A DNA stretch of 64,000 nt from Psoroptes ovis. Lineage: Eukaryota > Arthropoda > Arachnida > Sarcoptiformes > Psoroptidae. Positions 1 to 13,995 of this stretch are shown in pieces. Position numbers and translations under genes: made by a program. Location: assembly GCA_002943765.1 (NCBI GenBank), contig PQWQ01000028.1, forward strand, positions 496,001 through 560,000, given 5' to 3'. The stretch's first letter is position 1. The number at the start of each line of letters is the position of its first letter. The notes beneath the pieces are model-generated. The model searched no databases. It saw only the letters and a program-made list of their open reading frames with translations, and had not been told where the DNA came from.

Positions 1-3000
1 TGCTCCTCTTCGAATACTCGATTCGGACGACGACGATTCATTCATTTTTTTTTTTTTTGGTCTTTTTGCCAAAGACTGTTTACTCTATCTCGCTCATTTG
101 TGCTTGTTATTATCAATATTTTGTTTGCTTGCTTGTTAGCCAACAAAATTGGCAAAAATGAATGAAAAAAACTCATCTGCATATAGTCGACTCGTCTTCT
201 ATTTTTGCCAGAATTTTTTATTTTTTTCTATTTTTTCTATTTCGATTCAGTTGATTCTGTCCGACTATCGAAAAAAACCCATCCATACGAACCATGTGTG
301 TGTTGGTGTGTGTATGGACGAATTTCCATCATTAAGCCTGAAGAAATATCAAAAAAAAAAGGCTACCATCATCATCATCATCATCATCTCGATGTATGCA
401 CATGCATTTCATTCATATATAAATGATTGTAATATTGTATGTATGATCCTCTTATCAGCCCAAGTAAACAACTTGCATCCAACAAGCAAGCAAGCAAGCA
501 AAGCAAACATACACCAACACACTGGAGGGGATCTTTTATTTAATACCCCTTGTTGAGTGTCACATACACACACACAGAGTCTCTTGTTTTTTATATTTTA
601 CCCCGTTACTCACAGATGAATGAATGAAATAATTTCATTCTCTCCTCTTTCATTCTCTTATCATCAACCCCATGTCCATGTTGTATTTTTTTTTATATTT
701 TTTCGATGTGTAATTGGATTCATCGAGCTGTATTGCATTCTATCCAATTTATTTTATTTTATTTTTTCGTTCATTTCTCATTTCATAGTAAAAAAAATAT
801 TCAAAATGGATCCTTTTTCAAAATAATAATAAAATAAAATAAAAGCTCTTTGGATCCTTTTATTTTTTTTTTTTTTTGGCTGCTGCATATATTTACCCTA
901 AATGTATAATGAATGTATGTATGTGGATGTATGCATGTCCACCAACAAATGTGCATCATTAATATGAAATGAAATGCAAATATTCTTCTTCATCATCATC
1001 ATCATCATCCAAATATATTCGTGATTCATTAATGAATATTCTGTGTGTACATGAATAATAATAATTCTGAATGATATCCATATACATGCATTCAACCCAT
1101 AAGATATGAAACACAAGAATTCAAAAAGGGATTCAATTTAAATTTTTATTCTTTTCAATTCATTTGAATGAATGAATGAATGAAATGAAATAAAAAAACA
1201 TCGTGACGGACGGGCTCTCTTTGGGTCCTCTCTCGTGTTGAATTGGTTATGTTTGTTGTTTGATGCTGTTGTTGTTAATGCTGATGATTACTATGGCTAT
1301 GTTGATGACGATGATGGACCAAAGAATTCTTTTTTTGCCAAATATATTTTTTTAAACATAAAAAATAAATGAAAATTTGATGTAGTGGAAGAAAATTGAT
1401 GACAATCATTGTGTATCGTTGTGTGTATTTGTGTATGGGGAATAATAATGCGATGCAAAAGGATTTGAATTTTGAATTGAAAATGAGTGGAAATGAATTG
1501 AAAAAGGAAAAAAAATGAAATTAAATGAACAAAAGAAAGAATTTCAAAATTTCAAAATGATTGTAAATGATGATGTTGGTATTCAAATTCTTCAAATACA
1601 TTGCAATAATACACACTAATATAATTGAACAAATTCAACATTGAATCAATGCACACATCGAATAGCCATGATTTTATTTTCAATTTTTTTGGATTCGTAA
1701 TCAAATTCAAATTGTATTGAAATTGTATTGAATATCCAATCGTGTTGAATCCAATCGTGTGTATTTGTCCTACAAAGAAGTAGAAGATGATAAGAATTCT
1801 TTGTACCCGAAAAAAAACGCTGTTATCAAAGTATTATTCAGTGAATTCAGTATGTGTGTTGTTCATCATCATATTCATTATTGATCGGAGAATCTATTCA
1901 AAAATTTCGATTTTTTTCTTTGAATTAGTTTTGTTTATTTATTTATTTTATTTTATTTTCTATTATTATCAAAGCATCTCTTCTAATACTTGTACATGCA
2001 TATGCATACCTCTTACTTGTATTCATTCCAATATATCTATCGTTATAAATACAAATAATGATAATACTTGAAAAAAGTGAAAGAATAAAGAGTAAAGGAT
2101 TAGACCATTGTTCAATGATGATGATGATGATGATTTCGATCGAAAAATAAAAAAAAGGAATTTCGATTGTTAAGAATAGAATTTGAATGAAAAAATGAAA
2201 AATAAATTGGAAATTGTGAATTTTTTTTTCAAAATTGAAAATTGAATGAATTTTGAAAAAATACATACATACAGGCATTTAGAGAGTTCAATCGAGAGGG
2301 AAAAATACAGAAAAATACAGAATTTTTCCTCCTAACAATTTATTTGTCCAAATTCAATGATTCGATTCGTGAATTTCCCTTTTTTTTGTTGAACAAAAAT
2401 TGTCAAATTCATACTCCTACGCTTTGGTGTGTATTTTGTGCCAATATTCCAATATTTTTTTTCAGCAAAATATTCCATCAATATCATTGATAATAATGAT
2501 ATTTGAATGTTGAATAAAAATAATAATTCAAATGGTCGCTTTTCAGATGAATGAAAAAGTAGATTTCCCCATAACAATGGATGATAACCCAAAAAACGCC
2601 AAAAACGATTTACGAGAAAAATGTAAAATTGATTGGTTATGAATTTGAGCGAGATGCGAGATGAATGTATGAGATTCAAGGGAATCGTTGTATGAACTGT
2701 CGATGATGAGTAATAGTGTTGGCGTGTTGGTGATTCACTTGGTCTATTTTCAGTGTGTGTGTGTGTGATATCTCACTCTTTTCTTTTAGTATGCCCTCAA
2801 GTCAAAATAATATTTTTTTTTGGATGAAATATTTCCCAAATAATTCAGTGAGATATATGTATTCAAATATCGATTATTTTTGTATTTTGTATTTTTTGTA
2901 GGCTTTCGGTTTGAATTTTGAGGAGTTTTGAAATTTTGAAATTTTGTTTGAAAAAAATATTCGTGAAATGATTGAAACGAATTGAAATCGAATGAAGATT

Positions 3001-6000
3001 CCGATTCTGAGCATTTGATTTTGAACATTTGAAATTCTTAAACTACTTTTGAACTCCTACAACACCAGCAGCTTATAACTCGCTCTGTTTATTTTGAAAT
3101 TACAAATTTTCAATTCTTATTATGACATTGAAAATCATGAATTCAAAACGACAATTTTCATGTGATGACAAATGCGAGATGCCATTGGTGCAGGGATTGA
3201 TGCTGTCGTTGTATCGAAACAATCGATTTGTTTGCTTAGACCTTTCAATATTTATTTGATTATAAGCTAATCATCATTTTATTATTATTATCATTGTTAT
3301 TGGTGCTATTATCACTAATATTGCTGCATCTATTTGCAATGATGGGTATGTGAGTGTTATATGATGATAAACTGTCCGAAAAACTGTTTATGTAAATGTT
3401 CTTCTCATTTTTCAAAGCAAAAGTTCAAGTATTGAATGAATGATGATGATGATTTGGTGACATCGATTTAATACTGATAATATTAGTATTAATAATAATG
3501 CTGAAATTTATACCGTTTTACTTGTCATTTGTAAATGCTCTAAGCCTTAGCTTTATTATCGCTTTATTTGAAATAAAATAAGAAAAATAAATTTCAAATT
3601 GAATTTGAAGGAAACAAATTTGTCCATAGAAAAGAAGCAATGATTTTATTATTTTTGAATAAATTCGTTTTAAATATGCTTATGCAAATCATCATAATCA
3701 TCAACAAATGATGATGATTATGATGACATAAATGATAGACTTGGGAAAACGATGATTTGTGAAATAAAAGTGTGAGATGAGGAGAGAAATAAAAATTTAA
3801 AAATTTAAAAATTGAATTTTAAATACATTTATTTTCTGCTATTTCTCTCAATCCTGGCAATAAATGTATTAGGTGAATGGATCAAAATAAAAAAAAAGAC
3901 TAAAGCAAATCAAATAGAATCAATAAATAAATATAAATCTCTATGAATATTCACATTTCTATGAATAAAAGTATTATTACTATTCAAAATACTCTAATCA
4001 AATGTATTTATTCGTATTTTAAATTTGATTTGATAAGTGTCAACTAAATCTATTTATTTCACTCAATTTTGCTATTTTTCTATTGTTCTCGATCCTGAAA
4101 CCAATTTAAATACAAGTTAATTCAGAGTTCCAGAGTTATAGGCCATGTTCCTCTGACCATATCGGTCAATTTGGACTATATATTGGTCAATTGATAATTG
4201 TGTGTCAATAATCTCATTGTACAACAATAAATACACTGAAATAGTCCCAACAAAATAAAAATCCGTAACATTTTTCGATAAATTCATTGAACCACTGAGC
4301 TTCTGAAACAATATTCAAAGAATGGTTCCAAAAACACCAATATGATATATGAAAAGCTAATGACGCGTAACCAAAAAAACAGAAATGAAATAGATTTCTG
4401 TCAGTTATGCCCAGTTTTTGTGGCCTTTTCCATTGTTTATTTATTTTGTTTTGTTTGTTGGTTGCTTACTGATTGCTTGATTCGATATAATGATATTCCA
4501 TTTAGTTTTCCGAGTATCTGCTGTTGTAGCACACATATATTCATCTAAATCTATCAAAATACATGTGTTTCAAGCGAATATGAATCATATTCAATTGATG
4601 ATAAATACGCGTACACAGATCGACCACATCATTATTTATTTTTGTTTTCGATTTAAAATAAATTTGTTGAAAATGCTGAAATTGTTTATTTGATTCAATT
4701 TTATTGAACTGAATCAACCAAATGTCCATTTATCAAGATCTAGCAGTTCGATAGGGTGGATCATATTTTTCATTTTTTCCATTTGTTGAAAACCTCATAG
4801 TCATAACAGTAATAACAATCCTTTCAGTAACGAAAACATTTGCTCGGGGTAAGGGTTGAATGAAACCCATTTAGATCTAGGAACCTTCATGGACATTATT
4901 TCCGTCATATTGATATCGATATATGGACATTTTGTTGTTGAATTTATGGTAGTAACACATGAAACTATTAAATACGCATGTATTCACCAATTGATGCTTT
5001 GAATCGAGAAAAATCCAGTCAACTATTCAAATATTTTCAAAGATTTCTGCTCTTTCTTTCTAAATTTCAAAAATGATTTTCAATGCATCACAAATCTGTC
5101 TACAAGATCTGTGTTGTTGTTGTTGTACCCTTGTACCCATTGTGTCACCGTCATATCATAATGATATTAATCACACACACATAAACAGCAACTGAAAGTT
5201 TGTTCTCTCTTGTTATTATTCGATTTTAATTTCAAAAAACTCAAATTTTGTATCGTGATAAATTGGCATCATGTGTGTATGAATGTGAATGAATGAATGA
5301 ATGGGTATGATGCTTATATGATGCTCAGGGGTCAGGATGTGAACGATATGTTTCCAGCAAAAAAATAATGAAAAATGAATGTACGGCCTGTACATATCGA
5401 TATGTGTACGGCAGTATGGTCTGTCAAATTTTGTCTTTCGCATCCTCACCATCGTCATCGTATGGAAAAAGAAATAAATTAAAAAAAGTCAATGGAACCC
5501 GTTCGTTCGTTGGTCGCCATCAGTCCGTTCGTGACGAGCGACGAACGAGCCATAAATACTCATATATTAGCCCCTGACTTTCAGGAACACAACACGCGTT
5601 CTGTTTCATTCAATTTCATTATTTTGATATTTTTTTTTTCTCTTGATAAATAATGTCTATTTACGATGATCTGGATGCCAGAAATGTAGCCAAAATGATC
5701 CAATCTTGACAGCTAATCAATACATTCGTGGAAATAAGATGACTGAGTAAAAAACTGAGCCAGAAAACAGAGAAATATTGTTAACCATTCATTCATTCAT
5801 ACAACAGCAGCAACACATGTAAGATATTTTGCTACTGAATTTCGCATTCATTTATTTATTTGATAGTTTCGTTTGATTCATCTGTTCATTCATTGGTTTA
5901 CTCGTATCTCATTCGTGTGGAATCATTCATTTGAAATTTACTTTATTCAAAGTTTTTATTCAGGGCTCTCTGGCTGTCAAGCCATCCATCTACTGAAAAC

Positions 6001-8937
6001 AACTCATTCATTCATTCATTCATTGATTCCATCATTTTTTCATTCTGAAAATTTTGTAAATTCAAAATTCAATCAAGAAAATAATATTCATCAAAAAATT
6101 GAAAATTTTGAAAAAATTTTTAAACTAATCAGCTTCGATTCAGTTTGAAAAATTTGAAATTTTTTCAAAAAAATACGAGCAGATTCAGTAAAAAACAGCA
6201 TCCTGACAGTGTTGGGCGATTAACTTTCGTATCGTAACAAACAAACAATCAAAGCATCTCATAACAGCAGCAGCCGAAGCAGCAGCAGCCATACACAGCT
6301 ATCAAACATTGTCCAATCAATTCAATATCTGTCAAAAAAGTTTTAAATTTTTTTTTCGTAAAAAATACTCTTTCACATCTCTGATCGTACAGTCATACAC
6401 TGATGCATACATATGACACCGAATAATAATACTCATACAAAATATGAACCAAAAATGATGGACCAACTGCCATACGAAAGCAAAAAAAAACCCGATATCA
6501 ACCCAAAATCAACCCGAAAATTTTTATTTTTTCTGGTTCAAAACTTAGACTCTGTGTGTTCGTCATCATCAGCATCAGCCATTGTGCAATATTTGAAATA
6601 TGTATGCAGCACCAAGAGAAGTGAAACATCAGTGAATTTATTTTTTATTTTGTTTAATTTCACCCTAAAACATTTTCACAAGTTCAGTGACTCTCTCAAT
6701 CAGGCTATGATTGTGTGTGTGTGTGTGTGTGTGTTGTGCTACTGATGATGGTTAAAGCGTTTAAAATTTTTCAAAATTTTCCATGATACAATCAACGCGA
6801 TTCACCCTCTCATTTCATTTCAGTAGCATTCATACATCAAGCATTTCCGCAACGACAACTGGCGGACAATGGGATTTCATTCATTGAAAGAAAAAAATTA
6901 GAAAATTTATGAATTGAACAACATAAACCATACCCCTTATGGTTTAATTTTTTTCATTTTTCGAAGGGTGATCACGGTCGAGAAGGGTAATGAGGGTCGA
7001 GAATGAGAGAGGGTCCGGAGAGAGCCAGCAGCAGCAGCAGAGTACCCACACCGGACCATTGATGATGCTATTGTTTGAGTGAAAAATTTGAATTAATTTC
7101 CATTATTTTCCATTAATATTAATATTTTAACTCATTCAAACACACACACACAATGCATATTCAAATTTCAAAATTTTACAAATAACAATATTGATGATGC
7201 TTGAATATGAAAAAAAAAACGGTTCATCAGTAACGGTAGGGTTATTATTATGATTATGATTATGATTATCATAATAATAATAATTTTCAATTATTTTAAA
7301 TTATGGCCACTGAATAATCATCATAATTTAAAGCTGCAAGAGTTAAAGCTTCAACTCTTGAGGCCACTGAACATCATGAACAGCAGCATCCCCACCATAT
7401 ACAATACCATGGAGCATTTTTGAAAAATGCTTTACATTCTCCTCGAAAAAATTGAAAATAGAATGAATAAGTGAATGAATGAATAAATAAATGAATATTT
7501 TCAATGAATGAAATGAATGAATTATACATGTGTGTGTGTGTACATGGAGAATTCATTGTTTGTGTCGATGTTTGTGTGGACCAAGTTGACACTTTTTGCC
7601 CTGAACAAATATGAAAAATATGAAAATTTATTACATAATAATAATTCAAAAATAAAAAACGACGACGACGACAAAAGAAGAAAAAAAATTTGAAATCTCA
7701 AATTTTGAATAAACAAGAAATTTATGTAATATATTCCATTCCATAATAATAATAAATAAATGCTGATATTTATGATTTATATCTGAAATTATTTATTTTT
7801 GAAAAATGACTGAAATATTCTTTTACATATTTAGCCCGATGAGAGATGAATGAATATATGAAATGAATGAAAGAATTGAAAGAAAAATTCTGGACCATTG
7901 CATCACAATATTTTGTTTCAGTTGAACATTTTGAAATTACCAAAATTTTGGCTGAATAAAGTAAATGAATAAAGCGAATGAATTAATCAATGAATGAACG
8001 AGTGAATGTATGAATGTATGATGTATGAATTTCCTATGTAAACCTTTTCTCAGTAAAATAAAACCAATAAGTTTCTAGGAAAACAATTTGAAAATTAATT
8101 CCTCTTGATCAAAGGGAAAAATGTGATCCAAGAAATATGTCCGTACTCGGACTATATATTGCATAATATCAGAAAATATTTCAATGTGAATTATGCTTTG
8201 ATGTGAAATATGTATTCAAGGCTGCCTATGTCTGTTTATCAAATGTATAGCCCTTCAATATATCGATAAACTAACATGTATCGATTTGATATATGGACTG
8301 ATATTATTAATAATTTTTTCTCCGTTTTTCAATCGATTATGATAAATTTCTTTTTTTGATTCAATATTCATTCATTTCACTTGTTTTACTTTGCTTTGTA
8401 AGATCTAAATATATTGAAATATGCATATTTCAAATAAATTTCGATGGTAAATGAATCGAGTTTCTTGTAAAATTCACCATAGGAAAAAAATGGCAAAATG
8501 ACAAGTCAATTTACCGAGGGGTTTTCTCATTTTTAGCAATGTCCAATTCCGATATTTCCAATGTAAAACCCATTTGGGACCTTGATCACAAGCAGCAAAT
8601 ATTCGAAAAAAAAATTGAGAAAATGAATAAAAAATGAAATGTAATCCATCATATATAGATTTCATATGTAGATTTTACACTGCGAATAAAAATCCTCGGT
8701 CGAAAATTGATAAATCGATTCATCGATGAATATGAAAAAAATGAATGTAAATAAATAATAAATTTTTCCAGTCTAAAATGTTTCATAGCCATAAAAAAAT
8801 GTTGTGTTTTTCAAAGATGATAATGGCTAAGTCATGTACAAAGTCATTTACAAATAATGAAAATAATAATAATTATCAAGTAAAAAACGCGCTAAAACGA
8901 AGAAGAAACACACCAAGTAAAACCAAGTCTCGAAATA
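1..8937. other. Gene-free AT-rich region, left part
   Basis: I see no coding exon with a recognisable protein, no tRNA and no rRNA here. Open frames are short, made of Phe/Ser/His/Ile runs, and follow simple repeats such as CAT (367-388), GAATGAAT (for example near 1166 and 5285) and GT (6712-6734). Two local oddities are listed as findings: a transposon-terminus-like motif at 6207 and a short SPF45-like reading frame at 5653. It may be intergenic DNA or part of a distant gene's intron. Confidence 0.6.
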
Positions 8938-9017
8938 TTAGGTTGTCCGGAAAGTTCTGGCCGATTTTTATGAGCAACTTCATTGACTAAGCGAAATGAA
9001 CTTTTCGGACAACCTAA
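8938..9017. mobile_element. 80-bp mariner-type MITE, subfamily A
   Basis: An 80-bp element starts TTAGGTTGTCCG and ends CGGACAACCTAA. The terminal inverted repeats are about 19 bp and it is flanked by TA on both sides (8936-8937 and 9018-9019). The interior reads CTGGCCGATTTTTATGAGC and then a stretch ending GCGAAATGAAC, which marks subfamily A. TA target sites and a TTAGGTTG terminus are typical of mariner elements. There is no coding capacity, so movement would need transposase from elsewhere. Confidence 0.85.
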
Positions 9018-9346
9018 TAATACATTGAACGTATTGATTTTGATCAATAGATGTAAAATATCAATTGATAAACATTGAATAAATGAAAATAAAATGAAAA
9101 CATAAACATCTTTGATTTGAATTTTTTTAAAATTTCCTAAGAATTTTGGCTCATAAAAAAATATGTGTATGATTTTTGCCCAAATAAATATGTGTGTGTT
9201 TACATATATCCAAACAAATAAACAAAATATATTCATTATTTATCCATGTTTGCTTGTTTGTTCGTTTTTTTTTTTTCAAAAATTTGATGTTACATGATTT
9301 TTTCATCATCATCATCATTTCATATACCCAAACAACGACTAAAATA

Positions 9347-9426
9347 TAGGGTTGTCCGCAAAGTTTTGCTGGTTATATTGTAGAAAATCATTGGAAAATC
9401 GGCAAAAACTTTTCGGACAACCTTAA
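9347..9426. mobile_element. 80-bp mariner-type MITE, subfamily B, diverged ends
   Basis: Inverted ends are recognisable (GGGTTGTCCGCAAAGTTTTG at left, CTTTTCGGACAACC at right) around an interior of the type TTATATTGTAGAAAATCA, which marks subfamily B. The outermost bases have small insertions, so the exact boundary is good to a base or two. It lies 329 bp from the subfamily A copy at 8938. Confidence 0.75.
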
Positions 9427-10555
9427 ATATAATAATTCATAATTCATATTTTAGATTCTATCAATGCACGAATTTTCCCTGAAAAATTCAAAACATTTTT
9501 GAAGAAAAAAAAATGGTCCAAATTTAATTTTGAAATTTTTAAAAAGTTTATAAAGTTTTTTTTTTGAAGCCCTAGATTTTGAGGTTTTTGTTTTCTCTAT
9601 GAGGTTCTCCATATTATTATCATTTACTTTTGGTTGAAATTTTGAAATGATTCAAAATTCTACGGTGGAAAAAAAAAACAATTTATTTCAATTATTTTGT
9701 TTGGTTTTAGGTTTTTTGAAACCAGAAAAATAAAAATTGAAATAAATGATTTTCTGTTTCCATTGGTTTTTTCATATTATTGAAATTCATATATTGAAAT
9801 ATTCGCTTTAACAACACAACCAGTGGTCGATTATTAAATATTGATCACCGGGAATTCTCTCATTTTATATTTCATTGAAATAAAAAGCTATGACCAGAAT
9901 TTTGAATATTCAATTTTTAGACATTTTTTTCTTCTTGATTCAAAGAATTGTTAAAATTAAATTTTCAATTTTTCATTATTTTGCATCATTATTAGTCATT
10001 TCAAAGGTTAACCATAATAATACTATCAACTTCTTTTTTCCTCTGAATAATTCAAATTTCACATGAAAAAGATTATTATCTATGTTTAATATTACAACAA
10101 CAATAATGTATACGAATTTCGTATTACTTGATGTGTCCAAAATTTAATGAATAAACATGCGATATTTCCCTATTTTTGCACTTTTATTCAATTCATTTCA
10201 TTTTTTTCCAATTTTGAAACCTTTGAAATAATTTTCTGTTTACCGGAAAACCTTTTGAAAAATGAATTCAAAAAAATTTGAATTTTCAAAGGTTTTATTC
10301 AATTTATTGATACATAATCGATGCATTGAATTTGATTTGAATGAAAATTTGTCCTTATTTGAAAAAATAAATTAACTAATTATTTAATACTCTGTTTGAA
10401 TGAAATTTCAAAAGAATTCAAAACGAACGAGCCAACGATGTTCTACTAGTGAACTCATGAAAAATAATGATGTATTAAATATGCATCATGTATGAAATAT
10501 GCATTTCATTTTTCAATTCCACATAATTCAATGTGGAAAGCATATTAACCCTTTC

Positions 10556-10556
<1 letters not shown>

Positions 10557-10586
<30 letters not shown>
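10557..10586. repeat. A(30) homopolymer
   Basis: Thirty uninterrupted A residues, followed by TCGTTTGCTCATGACG. No target duplication or retroelement body is visible next to it, so I treat it as a simple run rather than a retroposon tail. Confidence 0.9.
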
Positions 10587-10588
<2 letters not shown>

Positions 10589-11389
10589 GTTTGCTCATGA
10601 CGTATAGTCAAAGTGAATAAAGTGAAATATGTATAATATTGAAATTTTTTTAATTTTTTCAATGGAAAAAAATTAAAAAATTCAAATTTGACATAGCGTC
10701 GGCGTTATGAATAATTGTTTTATTTTTTGAAAATGAATGAAGAATTTCATGAATTTTCATATTTCAATTTTCGTTTTTTTCTCATATTTCAAACATTTTT
10801 CATTCTACAGGTTTCATTGATTCAACATTGATTTTGCTCTCTGTTTTCTAATGAGTTTTAATTGTTTTTCAAACGGGTGAAAAATAATATGTTTCGACCC
10901 CTGAATTACGAAATATTTCCAAATTAATAATATTTCTCCAATATCCGGTATTCATTTGATATTTTCATAAGTAAAACATTATCAAGTCAAAATGTTTATA
11001 CAAATATCGATTCGAAACCAATCATATACTCTCCCAAATTTCATAATTCCGGAGTTTTTTCATTTAATGTTTTTGCCCATATCTCATTTTATATTCCTTC
11101 ATTGACAATTTTTATTCATTCAATATTTTTGTTATTAGTTATTTCATTGTATTTTAATTATAAGACAATAAAACAACAACAAAATCATTCAAAGAAAACA
11201 CAGAGAAAAACAAAAAATGAAATCATATTAAAACATTACATCGCAAAAGACTGAACAACAACAACAACTGATGCAAATAATTAATATTTGAAATATTTTT
11301 TTTTCTTTGTTTCGTTGTTTTTTTTTTTTTTTGATATTTTGGCGACATTTATTTTCTTGCTTGTATCTTTGTATACATGTTTGGATATA

Positions 11390-11469
11390 TAAGGTTGTCC
11401 CGAAAGTTCTGGCCGATTTTCACGAGCAACTCTATTGAAAAATCGGCAAGAATTTACCGGACAACGTAA
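11390..11469. mobile_element. 80-bp mariner-type MITE, A/B hybrid
   Basis: 80 bp with TA duplications (11388-11389 and 11470-11471). The left half (GGCCGATTTTCACGAGCAAC) is subfamily A, while the right half (AAAATCGGCAAGAATTTACC) is subfamily B. The ends are slightly decayed (TAAGGTTG and ACAACGTAA). Confidence 0.8.
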
Positions 11470-12181
11470 TATTAATATCTGTTTGGGCTTCAATAATTAA
11501 TATTATGATAATTATTTTTTTATTAATTTTTCTCGTATTAATTCCAGTTATTATTATTGTTATCATTATTGTTTCATCCATAATTATTTTGTCCTGTTAT
11601 TTTATATTTCTATTTAGTTTGGACGTTTGAATATGATGCGTTTAGTTGTGTTGTGAGATGTTATGAGTCGTTATCGTCATTGTCCAATCCAGTCGAGTCA
11701 AATCTATATAATAATTCTGTACATGACAATCTTTACTCATAGTGTTAGTTTGTTAGTTTGTTTCGTTGAATATATATGCGTTGTTGGGGACATTCGGCAA
11801 TAATAAACGAGAACCAAACAACAACTGAAATAGATAACAACAACAAAACAATGGCGACGATTCTCTTTCAATCGCGCCAACAACAACAACAAGAATTTTG
11901 GTTGATCGAAATAAATTTCGAGCTGTTGTCATTGGCATTCTTTCATTATTTTCCCTTTGAAAACCCTTTTTATTTATTTATTTTCTCTCATTTTTATTGA
12001 AAACTATGAGTTGGTGTATGTGCATGTATCATAGTGCTCATCATCATCATCATCGATGTCCCCATACTCAAGCGGGATCCACTATTCTCGTGTCTGTGTT
12101 GTCTCTCTCGCTCCAAAACATTATCAGTATGTTTGTTTTTACAATTTTCATCATTTGCTCGACCGAAAAGCGAAAGAGTTG

Positions 12182-12183
<2 letters not shown>

Positions 12184-12212
<29 letters not shown>
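12184..12212. repeat. (AAT)n microsatellite
   Basis: About nine perfect AAT/TAA repeats. Frame-open on both strands only because of the repeat. Confidence 0.9.
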
Positions 12213-13965
12213 TCGTGAATCATACAAACGCGGGCATAGAATTTAACTGAACAAAAACACATAACAACAATCCAAGCATTCAAATTTATTTCATTTTATT
12301 CTTTCTATTTTTTATTTTTTTCAAATTTATCCATCCATCCATCCATACATACATTCATTCATTCATTCATTGATTCGAAATTCATTCATTCAAAAATTCG
12401 TTTATTTCAATTCCACCATTTTCTTTCAGTTCGTTCATTTTGATTATTTGAAATGAAATATGCAAACATAGCCAGCATACATACACAGATAGACACAACA
12501 AGAATTGAATTTGAAAATTTTCTTTGAAAATTCTCTTTGAAAATTGGAATTTTTTTGGGTGGAAAATAAACTCTTTCAATACCCTCGAAAATTCTTTAAT
12601 TTTTTTCCCCGATTTACAAACATTTCCAATTGAATCTATTTGGTTCTGAATCTATTTGATTCTGGCAATCGTTTATCTATATTCCCGTATAATTCGTATT
12701 TGTATGCCGTGTATCTGTTATATCGAAATGTATTCCTAAGAAAATTCAATTTAGTTTTATCAAATATTATTTGTACTTGTACTTGTATGTTGCCCACATA
12801 TATTTTTCTTTAAATTTTCTTATTATCCGTTGTTGTTGTTATTGGTGCTGTTGTTGATGATATTGATGTTGATGTTGTTGTATGTAATCATTTCATATAA
12901 TTATTATTACAACATCAATACATATCATTGCAAAACCATTTGCAAAATGCAATAAGAATAATTATTCGAAATTGAATTGAAATCGAAATAACAAAGTTTT
13001 TTCCAAAAAATTCCAAGGAAATACTGATTGATATATGAATGAATGGATCAAAAGATAACAACATACGATCTAATGATGAATGAAATTGAATCAAAAACTC
13101 ATAGATCTATGTCTGTTGATCTATTGTATTTGAATAAATATTCGTGGACATGTATCGAAAAACAATATGTACGAATTTCATTAATGCGAATTTCATTTTC
13201 AATATCTTCTCTGCTACTCTGGCTATGTGATATAACCCTTTCTTTTTTTGTTTTCACTCGATATGTGTTTGCCCGATGGATTATGGATATTATTGAATAT
13301 ATTTTGAATTGAATATATTCTTTTCAACACACACACACACAACTTTTCAACCCGACCAATACCAATATGCAAATGATGTCGTCAGGAAATTTTTTTTTTC
13401 AAAGCCAAAACCCTTCATGTCCGTGAATCAAACAACAGTGATAGTTGGTGCCCAATATGTGTGTGGATGTATACGAATTCCGAATGTACCAATGCTGCCC
13501 CGTAAAGGTTCCATTCGTATATTTTTTCAAAAAATAGCTTTAGCTTTCATCAATTTTTTTCTTCTCGTTCGCTTTGAATCCTTTTATTTCGGTTAAAACT
13601 TTTTCCTTTATGTTTCAAATGAACGAATGGAAGAATGAATGAATGAAAATAAATATAAAAATATATTTCAATATTATTAATAATAATATTCCAATATTAT
13701 TATTAGTGTATATCAAACATCATGCAGAGGAGACATATTTATTAAAAAAATAAAAAATAGACGAAAAAGATAGATAAACATTTGAACATTTTCAAAATAG
13801 AAAAATTTCGGTTCATTTCATTTTCATCATTTCATTCATTCATTTCATTTTTGGATACATTCATTCATTATAATAATATTCCATGTTGTTATGTTGCCTT
13901 TTATTTTTTTTCCATCATTCAATTTGCCTGTATTCATTCATATCGTCCATCGTCCTTTACCATCG

Positions 13966-13995
13966 TGGTGGTGGTGGTGGTGGCTATGGTGGTGG
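13966..13995. repeat. (GGT)n microsatellite
   Basis: GGT repeats interrupted once by GGCTAT. This is the most G-rich short stretch in the left part of the window. Confidence 0.85.

Noticed and set aside
149..556. 135-codon + strand frame near the window start
   Set aside because: Made of Phe/Ile/His/Ser runs from T-rich and CAT repeats; nothing protein-like.
8474..8665. 63-codon - strand frame with more balanced composition (CDQGPKWVLHWKYRNW)
   Set aside because: No similarity recognised, no splice context, and flanks are simple AT-rich sequence.
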